Below, piece after piece: positions 42,987 through 50,951 of a DNA stretch of 64,000 nucleotides. The notes below the pieces were generated by a model that was not told the origin of the DNA, did no database searches, and saw only the letters and a program-made list of their open reading frames with translations. Position 1 is the first letter of the stretch. Each line of letters opens with the position of its first letter. The DNA is taken from the NCBI GenBank assembly GCA_947383005.1, contig CANDBT010000012.1:1-64000 (forward strand), written 5' to 3'. The translations under genes were made by a program, and so were the position numbers. The DNA comes from an uncultured bacterium. Lineage in GTDB: Bacteria; Bacillota; Clostridia; Lachnospirales; Lachnospiraceae.

Positions 42987-43020
42987 GAATACGAAGAACA
43001 TGGCTGGACAATTACGGAAA

Positions 43021-43183
43021 ATGTGCTCTCGGAGTCTCTCTGTGCCTAATTTTGTGAGATGATTTTTTGTCAGATGAGCATAAATTGATGAGGCGTACGT
43101 GGAACGTATGTTGATTGAATTTAGGTGCATATGACAGAAAATCAGCCACAAAGGCAGGTGCAGGAGAGATTCCGAGAGTACAT
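43021..43183. repeat. 163-bp long imperfect hairpin between folC and small ORF
   Basis: ATGTGCTCTCGGAGTCTCTC (43021-43040) pairs with GAGAGATTCCGAGAGTACAT (43164-43183) with two mismatches. Inside, TTTTGTG/CACAAAG, TGATTTTTTGTCA/TGACAGAAAATCA (12 of 13), GCATAAATT/AATTTAGGTGC and CGTACGT/ACGTATG continue the stem, so nearly the whole 163 bp can fold into one rod. It encodes no protein and ends 8 bp before the ribosome site of the next small gene. Confidence 0.75.
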
Positions 43184-43203
43184 GAAAAATATAAGGAGGG
43201 CAC

Positions 43204-43341
43204 ATGCTGAATTTTGAAGAAGAATTAAAACGTTTTCGCCCAAGCTTGGAAATCGGAAACGTGGAAGATGCCATCAGCAAAGAAGATTTGACCGACATGA
43301 CTGATTTGATGACGGAACTGTTGAAAGAGAAAAAAAGTTAG
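43204..43341 (+). CDS. Small acidic 45-residue protein
   Basis: A short gene with a strong AAGGAGG ribosome site 5 nt before the ATG. The product (MLNFEEELKRFRPSLEIGN to LLKEKKS) is charged and helical, ending MTELLKEKKS. It is 12 nt before the TPR membrane protein gene and probably co-transcribed. No family recognised, but the start signal and composition support a real gene. Confidence 0.72.
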   Translation: MLNFEEELKRFRPSLEIGNVEDAISKEDLTDMTDLMTELLKEKKS

Positions 43342-43353
43342 ACGGGGATAAAG

Positions 43354-44658
43354 ATGGATACAGCAATGAGAAATCACCGGCTTTCCAATGTGTATTATAA
43401 TATGGGGCTGGCTAAGGCTCAGGAGCGGGATTTAACCGGGGCGGTGGAAGTACTGAAAATGAGCCTTCGTTTTAATAAATACCAGACAGATGCAAGGAAT
43501 TTGCTGGGGTTGATTTATCACGAAATAGGCGAGGTGGGGGCAGCCCTGGCTCAATGGATTATTAGCCTTAATCTGCAGGAAAAGAATAATCTGGCGGAAG
43601 AATATCTGCAGATATTGCAAAACGAGAGCGGATATCTGGATATGGCTGATCAGGCGGCAAAGAAATACAATCAGTCATTGTCTTACGCCCACGGTGAGAA
43701 TGCGGATTTGGCGATATTGCTTTTGATGCGGATGGTGGAAGAAATGCCTAATTACCTGAAAGCTCAGCAACTCTTAGCTTTATTATATATCCAAAATGAG
43801 GACTATACTAAGGCTGGCCGCTGTTTGTACCAGGCATTAAAAATCGACCATTATAACCCATTGGCTCAGCGTTATATGACGGTGGTAAAACAGAACACAG
43901 GCCGGGCTGAGGTAGAACGGCGCAAATTAAAAAATGCCTTTTCTCACCGCCAAATGCAGGATGATGATATTATCCTGCCGCCTACATATAAAGAGAATAC
44001 CGGCTGGCAGTCAATTTTAAATATTTTAGCCGGGTTGATATTGGGAGTAGTAGTGGTTTTCTTTCTGGTGACTCCCACCGTCCGGGATTCCGTGGTCAGT
44101 AAATACGAAGGGGAAATCCGGCAGAACCTGGAATTAGTAAACCAGAAGAGTCTCCAGATCGATCAGTTGGAACGTCAAATGGAGGAAGCAAGTGCCGCTC
44201 AGGAAGAGGCAGAAAACAGCCTGGCAGATATGGTGAGCAGCAGCGGAGGGGTAATCAGCCAATATCAGCATCTGGTGCAAATTTTGCAGGCTTACCGGGC
44301 TGAAGATATGAGAACGGCTGTTCAGCTCTATTTAGACACGGATTTTACGGTTCTCAATGATGGGGTTCTCAATGACATTGCCGCTTGGGTACAGCAGGAT
44401 ATGGCAGCCAACGGTTTCCCGGTTTTGGAGCAAATGGGAGACGAAGCCATCGCCCAGTCGGATGCTGCTCAAGCCATAGACTATTATCAAAAGAGCCTGA
44501 CCATAAATCCAAATAACATTGGAGTCATCTATAAGATTGGATTGGCTTATAAAGGAACAGGGAATACCGATGAGGCTAACCAGTATTTTGGCGATATTAT
44601 CATGAATCATCCGGAATCCGAATACGCGGCCCAGGCCAAAGAACAGCGGGGATATTGA
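43354..44658 (+). CDS. TPR protein with single membrane anchor
   Basis: A 434-residue protein. Residues 1-200 hold cytoplasmic tetratricopeptide repeats (VYYNMGLAKAQERDLTGAVEVLKMSL, NLLGLIYHEIGEVGAALAQW, LLALLYIQNEDYTKAGRCLYQAL). One membrane helix lies at about 226-246 (ILNILAGLILGVVVVFFLV), followed by a coiled coil (about 255-295) and an outer region with two more TPR-like units (AIDYYQKSLTINPNN, IGLAYKGTGNTDEANQYF). It may scaffold an envelope or sporulation complex; position upstream of spoIIA is suggestive only. Confidence 0.85.
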   Translation: MDTAMRNHRLSNVYYNMGLAKAQERDLTGAVEVLKMSLRFNKYQTDARNLLGLIYHEIGEVGAALAQWIISLNLQEKNNLAEEYLQILQNESGYLDMADQAAKKYNQSLSYAHGENADLAILLLMRMVEEMPNYLKAQQLLALLYIQNEDYTKAGRCLYQALKIDHYNPLAQRYMTVVKQNTGRAEVERRKLKNAFSHRQMQDDDIILPPTYKENTGWQSILNILAGLILGVVVVFFLVTPTVRDSVVSKYEGEIRQNLELVNQKSLQIDQLERQMEEASAAQEEAENSLADMVSSSGGVISQYQHLVQILQAYRAEDMRTAVQLYLDTDFTVLNDGVLNDIAAWVQQDMAANGFPVLEQMGDEAIAQSDAAQAIDYYQKSLTINPNNIGVIYKIGLAYKGTGNTDEANQYFGDIIMNHPESEYAAQAKEQRGY

Positions 44659-44660
44659 TA

Positions 44661-44689
44661 TTATAGGAAGCAAAATCAGCTTCCTATAA
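44661..44689. terminator. Hairpin after TPR gene
   Basis: TTATAGGAAGC-AAAATCA-GCTTCCTATAA, an 11-bp perfect stem 2 bp after the stop, without a T run. It could stabilise the 3' end or terminate weakly. Confidence 0.5.
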
Positions 44690-44691
44690 TC

Positions 44692-44735
44692 GGATTTACG
44701 GCACGAAAAGCATGTGCCTTTTATCATCGATCAAG
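44692..44735. repeat. Diverged three-hairpin module, reverse orientation
   Basis: CGGATTTACGGCAC...GTGCCTTTTATCATCG is a diverged reverse copy of the TGATAAAAGGCGC...GCGCCGTAAATCCG module. Confidence 0.6.
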
Positions 44736-44767
44736 GAGATGCAGTAAGAGGAAAGAAGTATTTAGCG

Positions 44768-44810
44768 AAAAGATACAGTAGACAAAACAATGCCTGTTGT
44801 ATCTTTTTTT
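44768..44810 (+). terminator. Intrinsic terminator before spoIIAA
   Basis: AAAGATACA and TGTATCTTT form a 9-bp stem with the T run TTTTTTT on its 3' side. It separates the TPR gene from the spoIIA operon. Between here and spoIIAA lie GC-rich hairpins (GCCAGCTAAAGCTGGC). Confidence 0.7.
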
Positions 44811-44980
44811 ATGCACACGGGCGCCCAAAGGAAGATGCCAGCTAAAGCTGGCGGGCGCTCGGCGCGGCGAGTAGGGGAGCGAGTAGGGAAAGTGGCCTCC
44901 TCTACTCGATTGCCGGAATTTTGAAAAAGATTTTTAATCTATCGCTATACCGTTGTTCAGAAAGGAAAGGAGAGGTTACT

Positions 44981-45319
44981 ATGGAACAATCATTTACTTA
45001 CGAAGCCAGAGGGCATATGCTGGTGATTCATCTTCCCAAAGAGCTTGATCATCACAATTGCCGTAACTTGAAATATGAAACCGACCTGCTTTTATCAGAA
45101 AATTATATCAGTAAAATCGTATTTGATTTTTCTCAAACCGAATTTATGGATTCTTCCGGAATTGGCGTTCTCTTAAACCGCTATAAACAGATGACTGCCA
45201 ACGGAGGAAAAGTAGCCCTTTGTGGGGTGAACAGGCAGATCGGACGCGTCCTGTCTATTGGCGGTATCGGCAAATTAATTGACAGTTATGAGACAAAAGA
45301 GGCGGCTATAGCCGGATAA
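44981..45319 (+). CDS. spoIIAA: Anti-sigma F factor antagonist SpoIIAA
   Basis: A 112-residue STAS-domain protein. The phosphorylation site is S58 in FMDSSGIGVLL. Unphosphorylated SpoIIAA binds SpoIIAB and releases SigF in the forespore. AAAGGAGAG precedes the ATG at 44981; the frame to 44921 is not needed. First gene of the spoIIA operon. Confidence 0.97.
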   Translation: MEQSFTYEARGHMLVIHLPKELDHHNCRNLKYETDLLLSENYISKIVFDFSQTEFMDSSGIGVLLNRYKQMTANGGKVALCGVNRQIGRVLSIGGIGKLIDSYETKEAAIAG

Positions 45320-45332
45320 TAGAATAAACTGA

Positions 45333-45474
45333 GGGTGAACCTTATGTTTCAGCGAAAGCTGAAGCCCCTGCTGTGAAGCAGCGTGAATTAAGGGGTACCC
45401 GAAGGGTATACCTTATGCTTCAGCGAAAGCTGAAGCCCCCTGCTGTGAAGCAGCGTGAGTTAAGGGAGATAGGG
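45333..45474. repeat. Two tandem 71-bp GNRA-hairpin units between spoIIAA and spoIIAB
   Basis: Two copies (hairpins at 45348-45363 and 45419-45434) of TTCAGC-GAAA-GCTGAA, each followed by CTGCT-GTGA-AGCAG, GTGARTTAAGGG and GGGTAYCCC-type pairing. A third copy is at 46671-46750. The units lengthen the spoIIAA-spoIIAB gap to 200 bp, where these genes normally overlap or abut. Confidence 0.85.
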
Positions 45475-45519
45475 TGCTTGATAGAATACGTTTAGAGATT
45501 GCACAGAAAAGGAGAAAAA

Positions 45520-45936
45520 ATGGAACGTTTTCGGATGGAAATAGAAAGTTTATCAAAAAATGAAGAGTTTGCCCGGGTAGTGACGGCTGTTTTTATGAGT
45601 CGTTTAAATCCCACATTGGAAGAGTTGGATGATGTGAAAACCGCCGTTTCGGAAGCAGTAACCAATGCGGAAATCCATGGATACCAAGGGAAGGAAGGCA
45701 TTATTTATATGGAATTGCAGGCAGAGGATCAACAACTGACGGTTATGGTGCGTGATAAAGGAGTAGGGATTCCTGATGTGAAACGTGCGATGGAACCAAT
45801 GTATACTACAGATAAGACAGGTGAACGATCCGGCATGGGATTTTCGTTTATGGAGGCGTTTATGGATCAGGTGCAGGTGGAATCAGAACCAGGCAAGGGA
45901 ACCTTGGTAACGATGAAAAAGAAAATCGGCAGGTGA
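45520..45936 (+). CDS. spoIIAB: Anti-sigma F factor / serine kinase SpoIIAB
   Basis: A 138-residue GHKL-type kinase that binds SigF and phosphorylates SpoIIAA. Motifs: EAVTNAEIHGY (N box), DKGVGIPD (G1) and GMGFSFMEAF (G2). AAAGGAG precedes the ATG. It is 6 nt upstream of sigF. Confidence 0.97.
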   Translation: MERFRMEIESLSKNEEFARVVTAVFMSRLNPTLEELDDVKTAVSEAVTNAEIHGYQGKEGIIYMELQAEDQQLTVMVRDKGVGIPDVKRAMEPMYTTDKTGERSGMGFSFMEAFMDQVQVESEPGKGTLVTMKKKIGR

Positions 45937-45942
45937 CAAAGC

Positions 45943-46662
45943 ATGGAGGAAACCATAAAATTGATCAAGCTGGCTCATGATGGAGATCAACAGGCTCGGG
46001 AACAGCTTGTGTTAGGCAATGTGGGGTTAGTTTGGAGCATTGTGCGCCGCTTTGCCGGTCGGGGCCATGAACTGGACGATCTTTATCAGATAGGCTGCAT
46101 CGGACTGATTAAAGCAATTGACAAGTTCAATTTGGAATTTGATGTAAAATTTTCTACGTATGCAGTTCCGATGATTACGGGAGAAATAAAAAGATTTCTG
46201 CGGGATGATGGAATGATAAAAGTAAGCCGCTCTTTGAAAGAATTAGGCATTCGTGTCAACAGCGTTCGGGAACAGATGCTTTGGGAATTGGGGCGTGAGC
46301 CGGGGTTGGACGAGCTGGCCAAACGGGTAGGAGCCAGCCGGGAAGAAGTTGCTGCATCCATGGAAGCCGCAACAGAGGTAGAGTCGATTTATAAAAATGT
46401 GGGAGCTGGTGAGGAGCAGAATTTGCGGCTTTTGGACAGACTGCCTGATGAGCGGGAAGAGCAGGAAGAGCTTTTAAACCGTATGGTATTAAATCAGCTT
46501 TTAAATCAACTGGAATCAAAAGAACGGGAAATCATTATGCGACGGTATTTCGAAAATCAGACACAAAGCCAGATTGCCGCCGATCTGCATATTTCCCAAG
46601 TTCAGGTATCGCGATTGGAAAAAAAGATTCTCCGTAAAATGAGAGAATATCTGAATCCATAA
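45943..46662 (+). CDS. sigF: Forespore sigma factor SigF
   Basis: A 239-residue sigma-70 family factor of the SigF/SigG group: DLYQIGCIGLIKAIDKF (region 2), YAVPMITGEIKRFLRDDGMIKVSRSLKE (region 3), and QSQIAADLHISQVQVSRLEKKIL (region 4.2). Active in the early forespore and held by SpoIIAB. Gene order AA-AB-F identifies it as SigF. Confidence 0.96.
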   Translation: MEETIKLIKLAHDGDQQAREQLVLGNVGLVWSIVRRFAGRGHELDDLYQIGCIGLIKAIDKFNLEFDVKFSTYAVPMITGEIKRFLRDDGMIKVSRSLKELGIRVNSVREQMLWELGREPGLDELAKRVGASREEVAASMEAATEVESIYKNVGAGEEQNLRLLDRLPDEREEQEELLNRMVLNQLLNQLESKEREIIMRRYFENQTQSQIAADLHISQVQVSRLEKKILRKMREYLNP

Positions 46663-46670
46663 TTTCACAT

Positions 46671-46750
46671 ACTATACCATATGGTTCAGCGAAAGCTGAA
46701 CCGCCCCGCTGCGAAGCAGCATGAGTTAAGGGGTGCCCGAGGGGTATAGG
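46671..46750. repeat. Third GNRA-hairpin unit between sigF and spoVA genes
   Basis: GTTCAGC-GAAA-GCTGAAC (46683-46700), then GCTGC-GAA-GCAGC, enclosed by ACTATACC at 46671 and GGTATAG at the right, so the whole unit closes as a three-way structure. Same family as 45333-45474. Confidence 0.82.
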
Positions 46751-46798
46751 ACAACGGTACAAGAATCTGAATTTCAAGAGAGAAAAGGATGTGAGAGT

Positions 46799-46951
46799 AT
46801 GGATGGATTAAAATTTTTAGCAGGCATTGTAACTGTGCTATTGTGTATGGTTGTAGCATTTTTGATCATTTGGTTTTGTTTGTTTGCCCCTGCAAGGCAA
46901 ACCCGGATGGGCGGTACTTTAGTAAATCAGGCATGGGAGGTGGCGCTGTGA
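46799..46951 (+). CDS. Short single-TM protein before spoVAA
   Basis: A 50-residue protein with one hydrophobic helix at about residues 6-30 and a short polar tail. AAAAGGA lies upstream of the ATG. It overlaps the spoVAA start by 4 nt (GTGA), so it is translationally coupled with it. I do not know a name; it may be a small SpoVA accessory or part of a split SpoVAA. Confidence 0.6.
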   Translation: MDGLKFLAGIVTVLLCMVVAFLIIWFCLFAPARQTRMGGTLVNQAWEVAL

Positions 46952-47583
46952 GCGGCCAGTCAAAAACCGTCTATCTGAATTTAAGCGAGATTACCGAAGT
47001 ACATGAAAAAGACGTATTCGTTAAAGATGTGGGAAAAGTTTACTGCAGTGACACAAATATTCAAAGCAAATGTGAATGTATAAAAGTAAAGCATATCCAG
47101 GAGGACAAAAGCAAGCGATATGTGGAAAATGTATTGGATGTAATAAAAAAAATGGAAATGCTTGATCCGGTTATACAAGTAAATAACGTGGGAAAAGTGG
47201 ATTATATTATTGATTACCAGCCGCCTAAGCCGTCAAATTTACCATGGCAATGGACAAAAACACTATTTGTTTCCGTTGTCTGTTTTTGCGGAGCCGCTTT
47301 TGCCATTATGACATTTAATAATGATGCCAGTGTACGGGATGTATTCCAGGAATTTTATGGATTGATTGTCGGAAAGGAACCGGAAGGTTTTACCATATTG
47401 GAGCTTACTTATTCTATTGGTCTGGCCTTAGGTATTACTCTCTTTTTTAATCATTTTTCTTCTTGGAAAATTAATACTGATCCTACTCCCTTAGAAGTAG
47501 AAATGCGGCTGTACGAGGATAATATCAGCAAAACCTTAATCCAAAATCAGGGAAGAAAGGAGCAGGATGTGGATGTTCAATGA
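46948..47583 (+). CDS. spoVAA: Stage V sporulation protein AA
   Basis: A 211-residue SpoVAA-type protein of the spore dipicolinic-acid channel complex. The N-terminal soluble part (KTVYLNLSEITEVHEKDVFVKDV...) is followed by two membrane helices at about residues 95-120 and 150-175. A GTG start at 46948 has GGAGG 7 nt upstream. It overlaps spoVAB by 17 nt. Confidence 0.88.
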   Translation: MSGQSKTVYLNLSEITEVHEKDVFVKDVGKVYCSDTNIQSKCECIKVKHIQEDKSKRYVENVLDVIKKMEMLDPVIQVNNVGKVDYIIDYQPPKPSNLPWQWTKTLFVSVVCFCGAAFAIMTFNNDASVRDVFQEFYGLIVGKEPEGFTILELTYSIGLALGITLFFNHFSSWKINTDPTPLEVEMRLYEDNISKTLIQNQGRKEQDVDVQ

Positions 47584-48019
47584 CCTTTTATCCCTCCCTT
47601 TTTGGCAGATTGCTCTTTTAAGTCTTTTTGGCCTGAGCGCCGGAGGAATTGTGGCTGCAGGAATATTCGCCTTTTTGGCTATAATTGGTGTATTTCCCCG
47701 TCTTATGGGAAAATCAAAGACGAAAAGGATTTTGCTCTATGAAACGGTAATTATTGTAGGGGGCGTATTGGGGAATATATCAGATATTTATGAAATTCCT
47801 ATCCGTTTTGGCGGGAATCTGGCAATGGGCGTGTTTGGGCTGGCTTCAGGAATATTTGTCGGATGTTTGGTAATGTCCTTGGCAGAAACGCTAAAATCCC
47901 TTCCGGTTATCAGTCGGAGAATACATTTGGCAGTAGGGCTGCAATACTTGATTTTGGCTATTGCATTGGGGAAATTAGGAGGATCACTGGTTTATTTTGT
48001 GCAGGGATTGTGTATGTAG
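47567..48019 (+). CDS. spoVAB: Stage V sporulation protein AB
   Basis: A 150-residue membrane protein with about four to five hydrophobic segments, matching SpoVAB (GLSAGGIVAAGIFAFLAIIGVFPRL, FGLASGIFVGCLVMSLAETLKSLP). AAAGGAG lies 4 nt before the ATG at 47567 and 10 nt before a second in-frame ATG at 47573, so the exact start is uncertain by two residues. Confidence 0.9.
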   Translation: MWMFNDLLSLPFWQIALLSLFGLSAGGIVAAGIFAFLAIIGVFPRLMGKSKTKRILLYETVIIVGGVLGNISDIYEIPIRFGGNLAMGVFGLASGIFVGCLVMSLAETLKSLPVISRRIHLAVGLQYLILAIALGKLGGSLVYFVQGLCM

Positions 48020-48070
48020 ACGGAAAAAGAACAATAAAACGGAAGTAAAGGAATACGGAGGGAATTACTT

Positions 48071-48526
48071 ATGGAACTGAATAAACAAGAGTATGATAAA
48101 TATGTAAAAAAGGTTACGCCTACCCATCCGCTGGGAGCGGATATGATCAGGGCTTTTCTGGTTGGCGGCGGAATATGCCTGTTGGGACAGATATCAACAA
48201 TGGGAATGATGAGCTTTTGGGGAATGGAAAAAGAAACGGCGATGACCTGGACTCAGTTGGAGCTGATATTATTGAGTATTGTGCTGACGGGGTTTAATGT
48301 GTATCCCAAGATTGTGAAGTGGGGTGGCGCCGGGGCTTTGGTGCCGATTACCGGGTTTGCCAACTCGGTGGTGGCGCCGGCGATTGAGTATAAGGCCGAG
48401 GGGCAGGTATTTGGGATTGGGTGTAAAATCTTTACGATTGCGGGGCCGGTGATTTTGTATGGGATATTGGCAAGCTGGGTGCTTGGGGTAATTTATTGGG
48501 TTGGAGGGGTGATGGGGGTTATTTAA
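48071..48526 (+). CDS. spoVAC: Stage V sporulation protein AC
   Basis: A 151-residue membrane protein matching SpoVAC, the mechanosensitive-type channel subunit for dipicolinic acid (YVKKVTPTHPLGADMIRAFLVGGGICLLGQ, GGAGALVPITGFANSVVAPAIEYKAEG, VFGIGCKIFTIAGPVILYG). ACGGAGG precedes the ATG. The operon ends here with a terminator; spoVAD and spoVAE, which normally follow, are absent from the window. Confidence 0.95.
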   Translation: MELNKQEYDKYVKKVTPTHPLGADMIRAFLVGGGICLLGQISTMGMMSFWGMEKETAMTWTQLELILLSIVLTGFNVYPKIVKWGGAGALVPITGFANSVVAPAIEYKAEGQVFGIGCKIFTIAGPVILYGILASWVLGVIYWVGGVMGVI

Positions 48527-48557
48527 TTAGCGGATAGGAATGGTAATTCGTTTTATG

Positions 48558-48599
48558 AGCAGGATGACGGATGTAAAAATTCATTAGCCTGCTTTTTTA
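48558..48599 (+). terminator. Terminator after spoVAC
   Basis: AGCAGG and CCTGCT form the stem around a 24-nt loop, followed by TTTTTTAT. Ends the spoIIA-spoVA transcript and marks the border with the defence island. Confidence 0.7.
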
Positions 48600-48714
48600 T
48601 GTCCGGGGATACGGAAGGATTGCCAATAGAGCCTTTGCTTTATTCTAAGTTTTCGCATTGCATGAAGAAATAGAATGACGAATGGAGCATTATGGGTTAT
48701 AATAAAGCTTATCC

Positions 48715-48806
48715 GGAATTGCGCAGTAATTTTGAATAAAAGGTGCGCATTTTGCGCCGTAAATCAATTATAGCAAGCTTTTTTTGCTTCCGATAATTGA
48801 TTTACA
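48715..48806. repeat. Diverged three-hairpin repeat before jetA
   Basis: TTTTGAATAAAAGGTGCGCATTTTGCGCC followed by GTAAATCAATTATAGC and GATAATTGATTTAC; the last two arms form a 14-bp stem around GCAAG-CTTTTTTT-GCTT. A relative of the 94-95 bp units; it may also act as a terminator. Confidence 0.6.
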
Positions 48807-48877
48807 AAAGCGAGATCCAGCAGGCAGTTTCTGTTTTTGGAGCATCTGCCGGCGAACAAGAAAGAGGAAACGGTATT

Positions 48878-50293
48878 ATGCCATTTTTTGAAAATGTCAA
48901 CGATAAATTTTTTAACCCCTTCTGCTGCAGGAACCGGGAAATCTATTTTGAGTGCATCAGCCTTCTGATTGAGAAATCAAAGGAAATTCCGGTCCTTTAT
49001 GAAACGGATGCGAGGAGCTGTCTGATTCTGTATCTGCAGAACTGCCGGTATTCCATTGAGACGGAGAATATCGGGGAGGAGGTGAGCTGCGTGCGCTCGC
49101 CGCAGGAGAATGCTTCCTCTATTCTCCGCTATTTCCGGATGTGCGGGTGGATTACGCCCCAGGAAATCGGGCGGAGTGGTGATAATATCGCTTCCGTGTC
49201 CGCCTACTGCCGGCGTCTGATTGATGCGGTACACAAAATTTTTGATACGGATGTCAACAGCGCGATCACAAATCATATTTTTTCGATCTATGAGATCTTG
49301 AAAGCGGCCCTTGCCAGGGACAGCGCCCGTGCCATCCGTCCCTATTCCAATATTCTGGTGCCGTTAATTGAAAATGAATGTGACTTAAAAAATGAGCTCC
49401 TGGTTTTGAAGGACAGCATCCGAGAGATTATGCGGACAGTGATAAAAATAGACAGTGCCAACAGTTTTGGACAGTTTTTGATTAAGGATGAGCTGCTGAA
49501 CCGGTTTTTCAGCGACTATTTTTTTATCAAAAAAAGCGGCCTGATCCCCTCCTACATTGCCAATATTGACCGGATGCTGATAAAGCTGAGAAATTCAGAC
49601 CTGTATGGCCAGATGATTAAGGAATACAGGGAAATAAAAAATGCGGATGAAGCACAGGCCAGGGAGAGGATCAACCGGCAGTTTGACGAGCTGGACAGCT
49701 TTATTAATCTGGAATATGACCAGGAGATCGGCTATATTGACCGGAAAATCAACACTTACTATAATCTGTATTCCACCCGCATGCTGATGGTGCTGAGCAA
49801 TGGGACGAACCTGGAAAGTGAACTGAACCGTCTGCTTTTGCTGTTAAAAGATATGGATGAGGAAGACCGGGAACTGGCGCTGAGGGAGATTGGGCAGTCC
49901 CACCGTCTGCAGTCTGTTGGTTATATTGGCCGGAAATCCATAGAGCGGCGTCAGCGGCCAAATCCCAACATGGAACATACAGGCCTGCCTGCCGGAACCC
50001 TATCAGAGGAGGAAAAACGGCGGCTGACGGAGGAACTGCTGACGGAAATTCCAGACCGGTACAGCATGGACCATGTAAAAGAATATTTTGACCAGATGAC
50101 GTTTGATAAGGGCAGGCTGTCGGTGGAGGAATGCAAAGTACATACGAGAGACGATGCGATGATGATTGCCGCCAGCATGATTTATTCCGGCACGGCTGGA
50201 TTTCCCTATGAGGTGGAGTTTGAAAGCGGAATGGTGGAGACAGAGGTGGCCGCCATCAGCAGAATACAGATAAAGAGGAAACAGCATGAGTGA
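48878..50293 (+). CDS. jetA: Wadjet system protein JetA
   Basis: A 471-residue kleisin-like subunit of the Wadjet plasmid-defence condensin, of the shorter JetA family found in Firmicutes (MPFFENVNDKFFNPFCCRNREIYFECISLL start, helical body, and a C-terminal winged-helix-like region with YSMDHVKEYFDQMTFDKGRLSVEE). AAGAGGAAA lies upstream of the ATG at 48878; an upstream frame to 48797 overlaps a repeat. Wadjet recognises small circular DNA by loop extrusion and cleaves it. The identification rests on the four-gene order. It overlaps jetB by 8 nt. Confidence 0.88.
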   Translation: MPFFENVNDKFFNPFCCRNREIYFECISLLIEKSKEIPVLYETDARSCLILYLQNCRYSIETENIGEEVSCVRSPQENASSILRYFRMCGWITPQEIGRSGDNIASVSAYCRRLIDAVHKIFDTDVNSAITNHIFSIYEILKAALARDSARAIRPYSNILVPLIENECDLKNELLVLKDSIREIMRTVIKIDSANSFGQFLIKDELLNRFFSDYFFIKKSGLIPSYIANIDRMLIKLRNSDLYGQMIKEYREIKNADEAQARERINRQFDELDSFINLEYDQEIGYIDRKINTYYNLYSTRMLMVLSNGTNLESELNRLLLLLKDMDEEDRELALREIGQSHRLQSVGYIGRKSIERRQRPNPNMEHTGLPAGTLSEEEKRRLTEELLTEIPDRYSMDHVKEYFDQMTFDKGRLSVEECKVHTRDDAMMIAASMIYSGTAGFPYEVEFESGMVETEVAAISRIQIKRKQHE

Positions 50294-50951
50294 TATCAGT
50301 TTGCAGCTTACAATCAAAGAAGAAAGCGGTCATTTGTTTAAGCGGTGCATCCGGAAGCTTCTGGAGGCTACCTTTATTTTGCGGGATCGGGATGAAAAGC
50401 TGTTTGCATTTATATCCCGGGAATCAAACCGGCAGGATATTTCCGAATATCTGCGGATGATCGGGTTTGATATTCTGGTGGATGAAAAGATCGGTGTGGG
50501 GATGCTGATTGCCAGCGAGGAGGACTCGGAGACTGTGGGATTAAAGCGTGCCAATGTGGTTACCTTTACAACGCTTCAGTACCATTTGCTGCTGGCACTT
50601 TGGAAAGTATATTTGGAAGGTCTGGGTTACAATGAGGGGAATTTTGTTACCAAAGGAGATTTGATTGACAAGATCAAGTCCTACGGACTGATGCCGGTGC
50701 GCACGGAGCTGAACGCTGCGTTTAAGCTTTTTAAGAAGTACAGTCTCATCAATTATGCTGAGGATGAGGACGGGGAGGATATGAAAATCAAGCTCTATCC
50801 ATCTCTACAGTTTGGCTGGGATCTGCCCCAGTTTCAGACGGTTGCGCGGGAGTATTTAAAGGAAGACGCCGAGGCGGTTCCGGAAACGGAAACAAGGCAG
50901 GAGTCGGACATTGCTGAGAATTTGGCGGAGTTTGAGGAGGAAGAATTATGA
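50286..50951 (+). CDS. jetB: Wadjet system protein JetB (DUF4194)
   Basis: A 221-residue KITE-type winged-helix subunit (DUF4194). HLFKRCIRKLLEATFILRD, FTTLQYHLLLALWKVYLEG and a C-terminal winged helix (KGDLIDKIKSYGLMPVRTELNAAFKLFKKYSLI) are visible, with an acidic tail. It bridges the kleisin and the SMC-like subunit. Overlaps jetA and jetC (ATGA). Confidence 0.92.
   Translation: MSDISLQLTIKEESGHLFKRCIRKLLEATFILRDRDEKLFAFISRESNRQDISEYLRMIGFDILVDEKIGVGMLIASEEDSETVGLKRANVVTFTTLQYHLLLALWKVYLEGLGYNEGNFVTKGDLIDKIKSYGLMPVRTELNAAFKLFKKYSLINYAEDEDGEDMKIKLYPSLQFGWDLPQFQTVAREYLKEDAEAVPETETRQESDIAENLAEFEEEEL

Noticed and set aside
46799-46951. Considered as a frameshifted N-terminus of spoVAA
   Set aside because: It has its own upstream AAAAGGA and a complete short TM helix, and spoVAA has a well-placed GTG with GGAGG; kept as a separate small gene with modest confidence.
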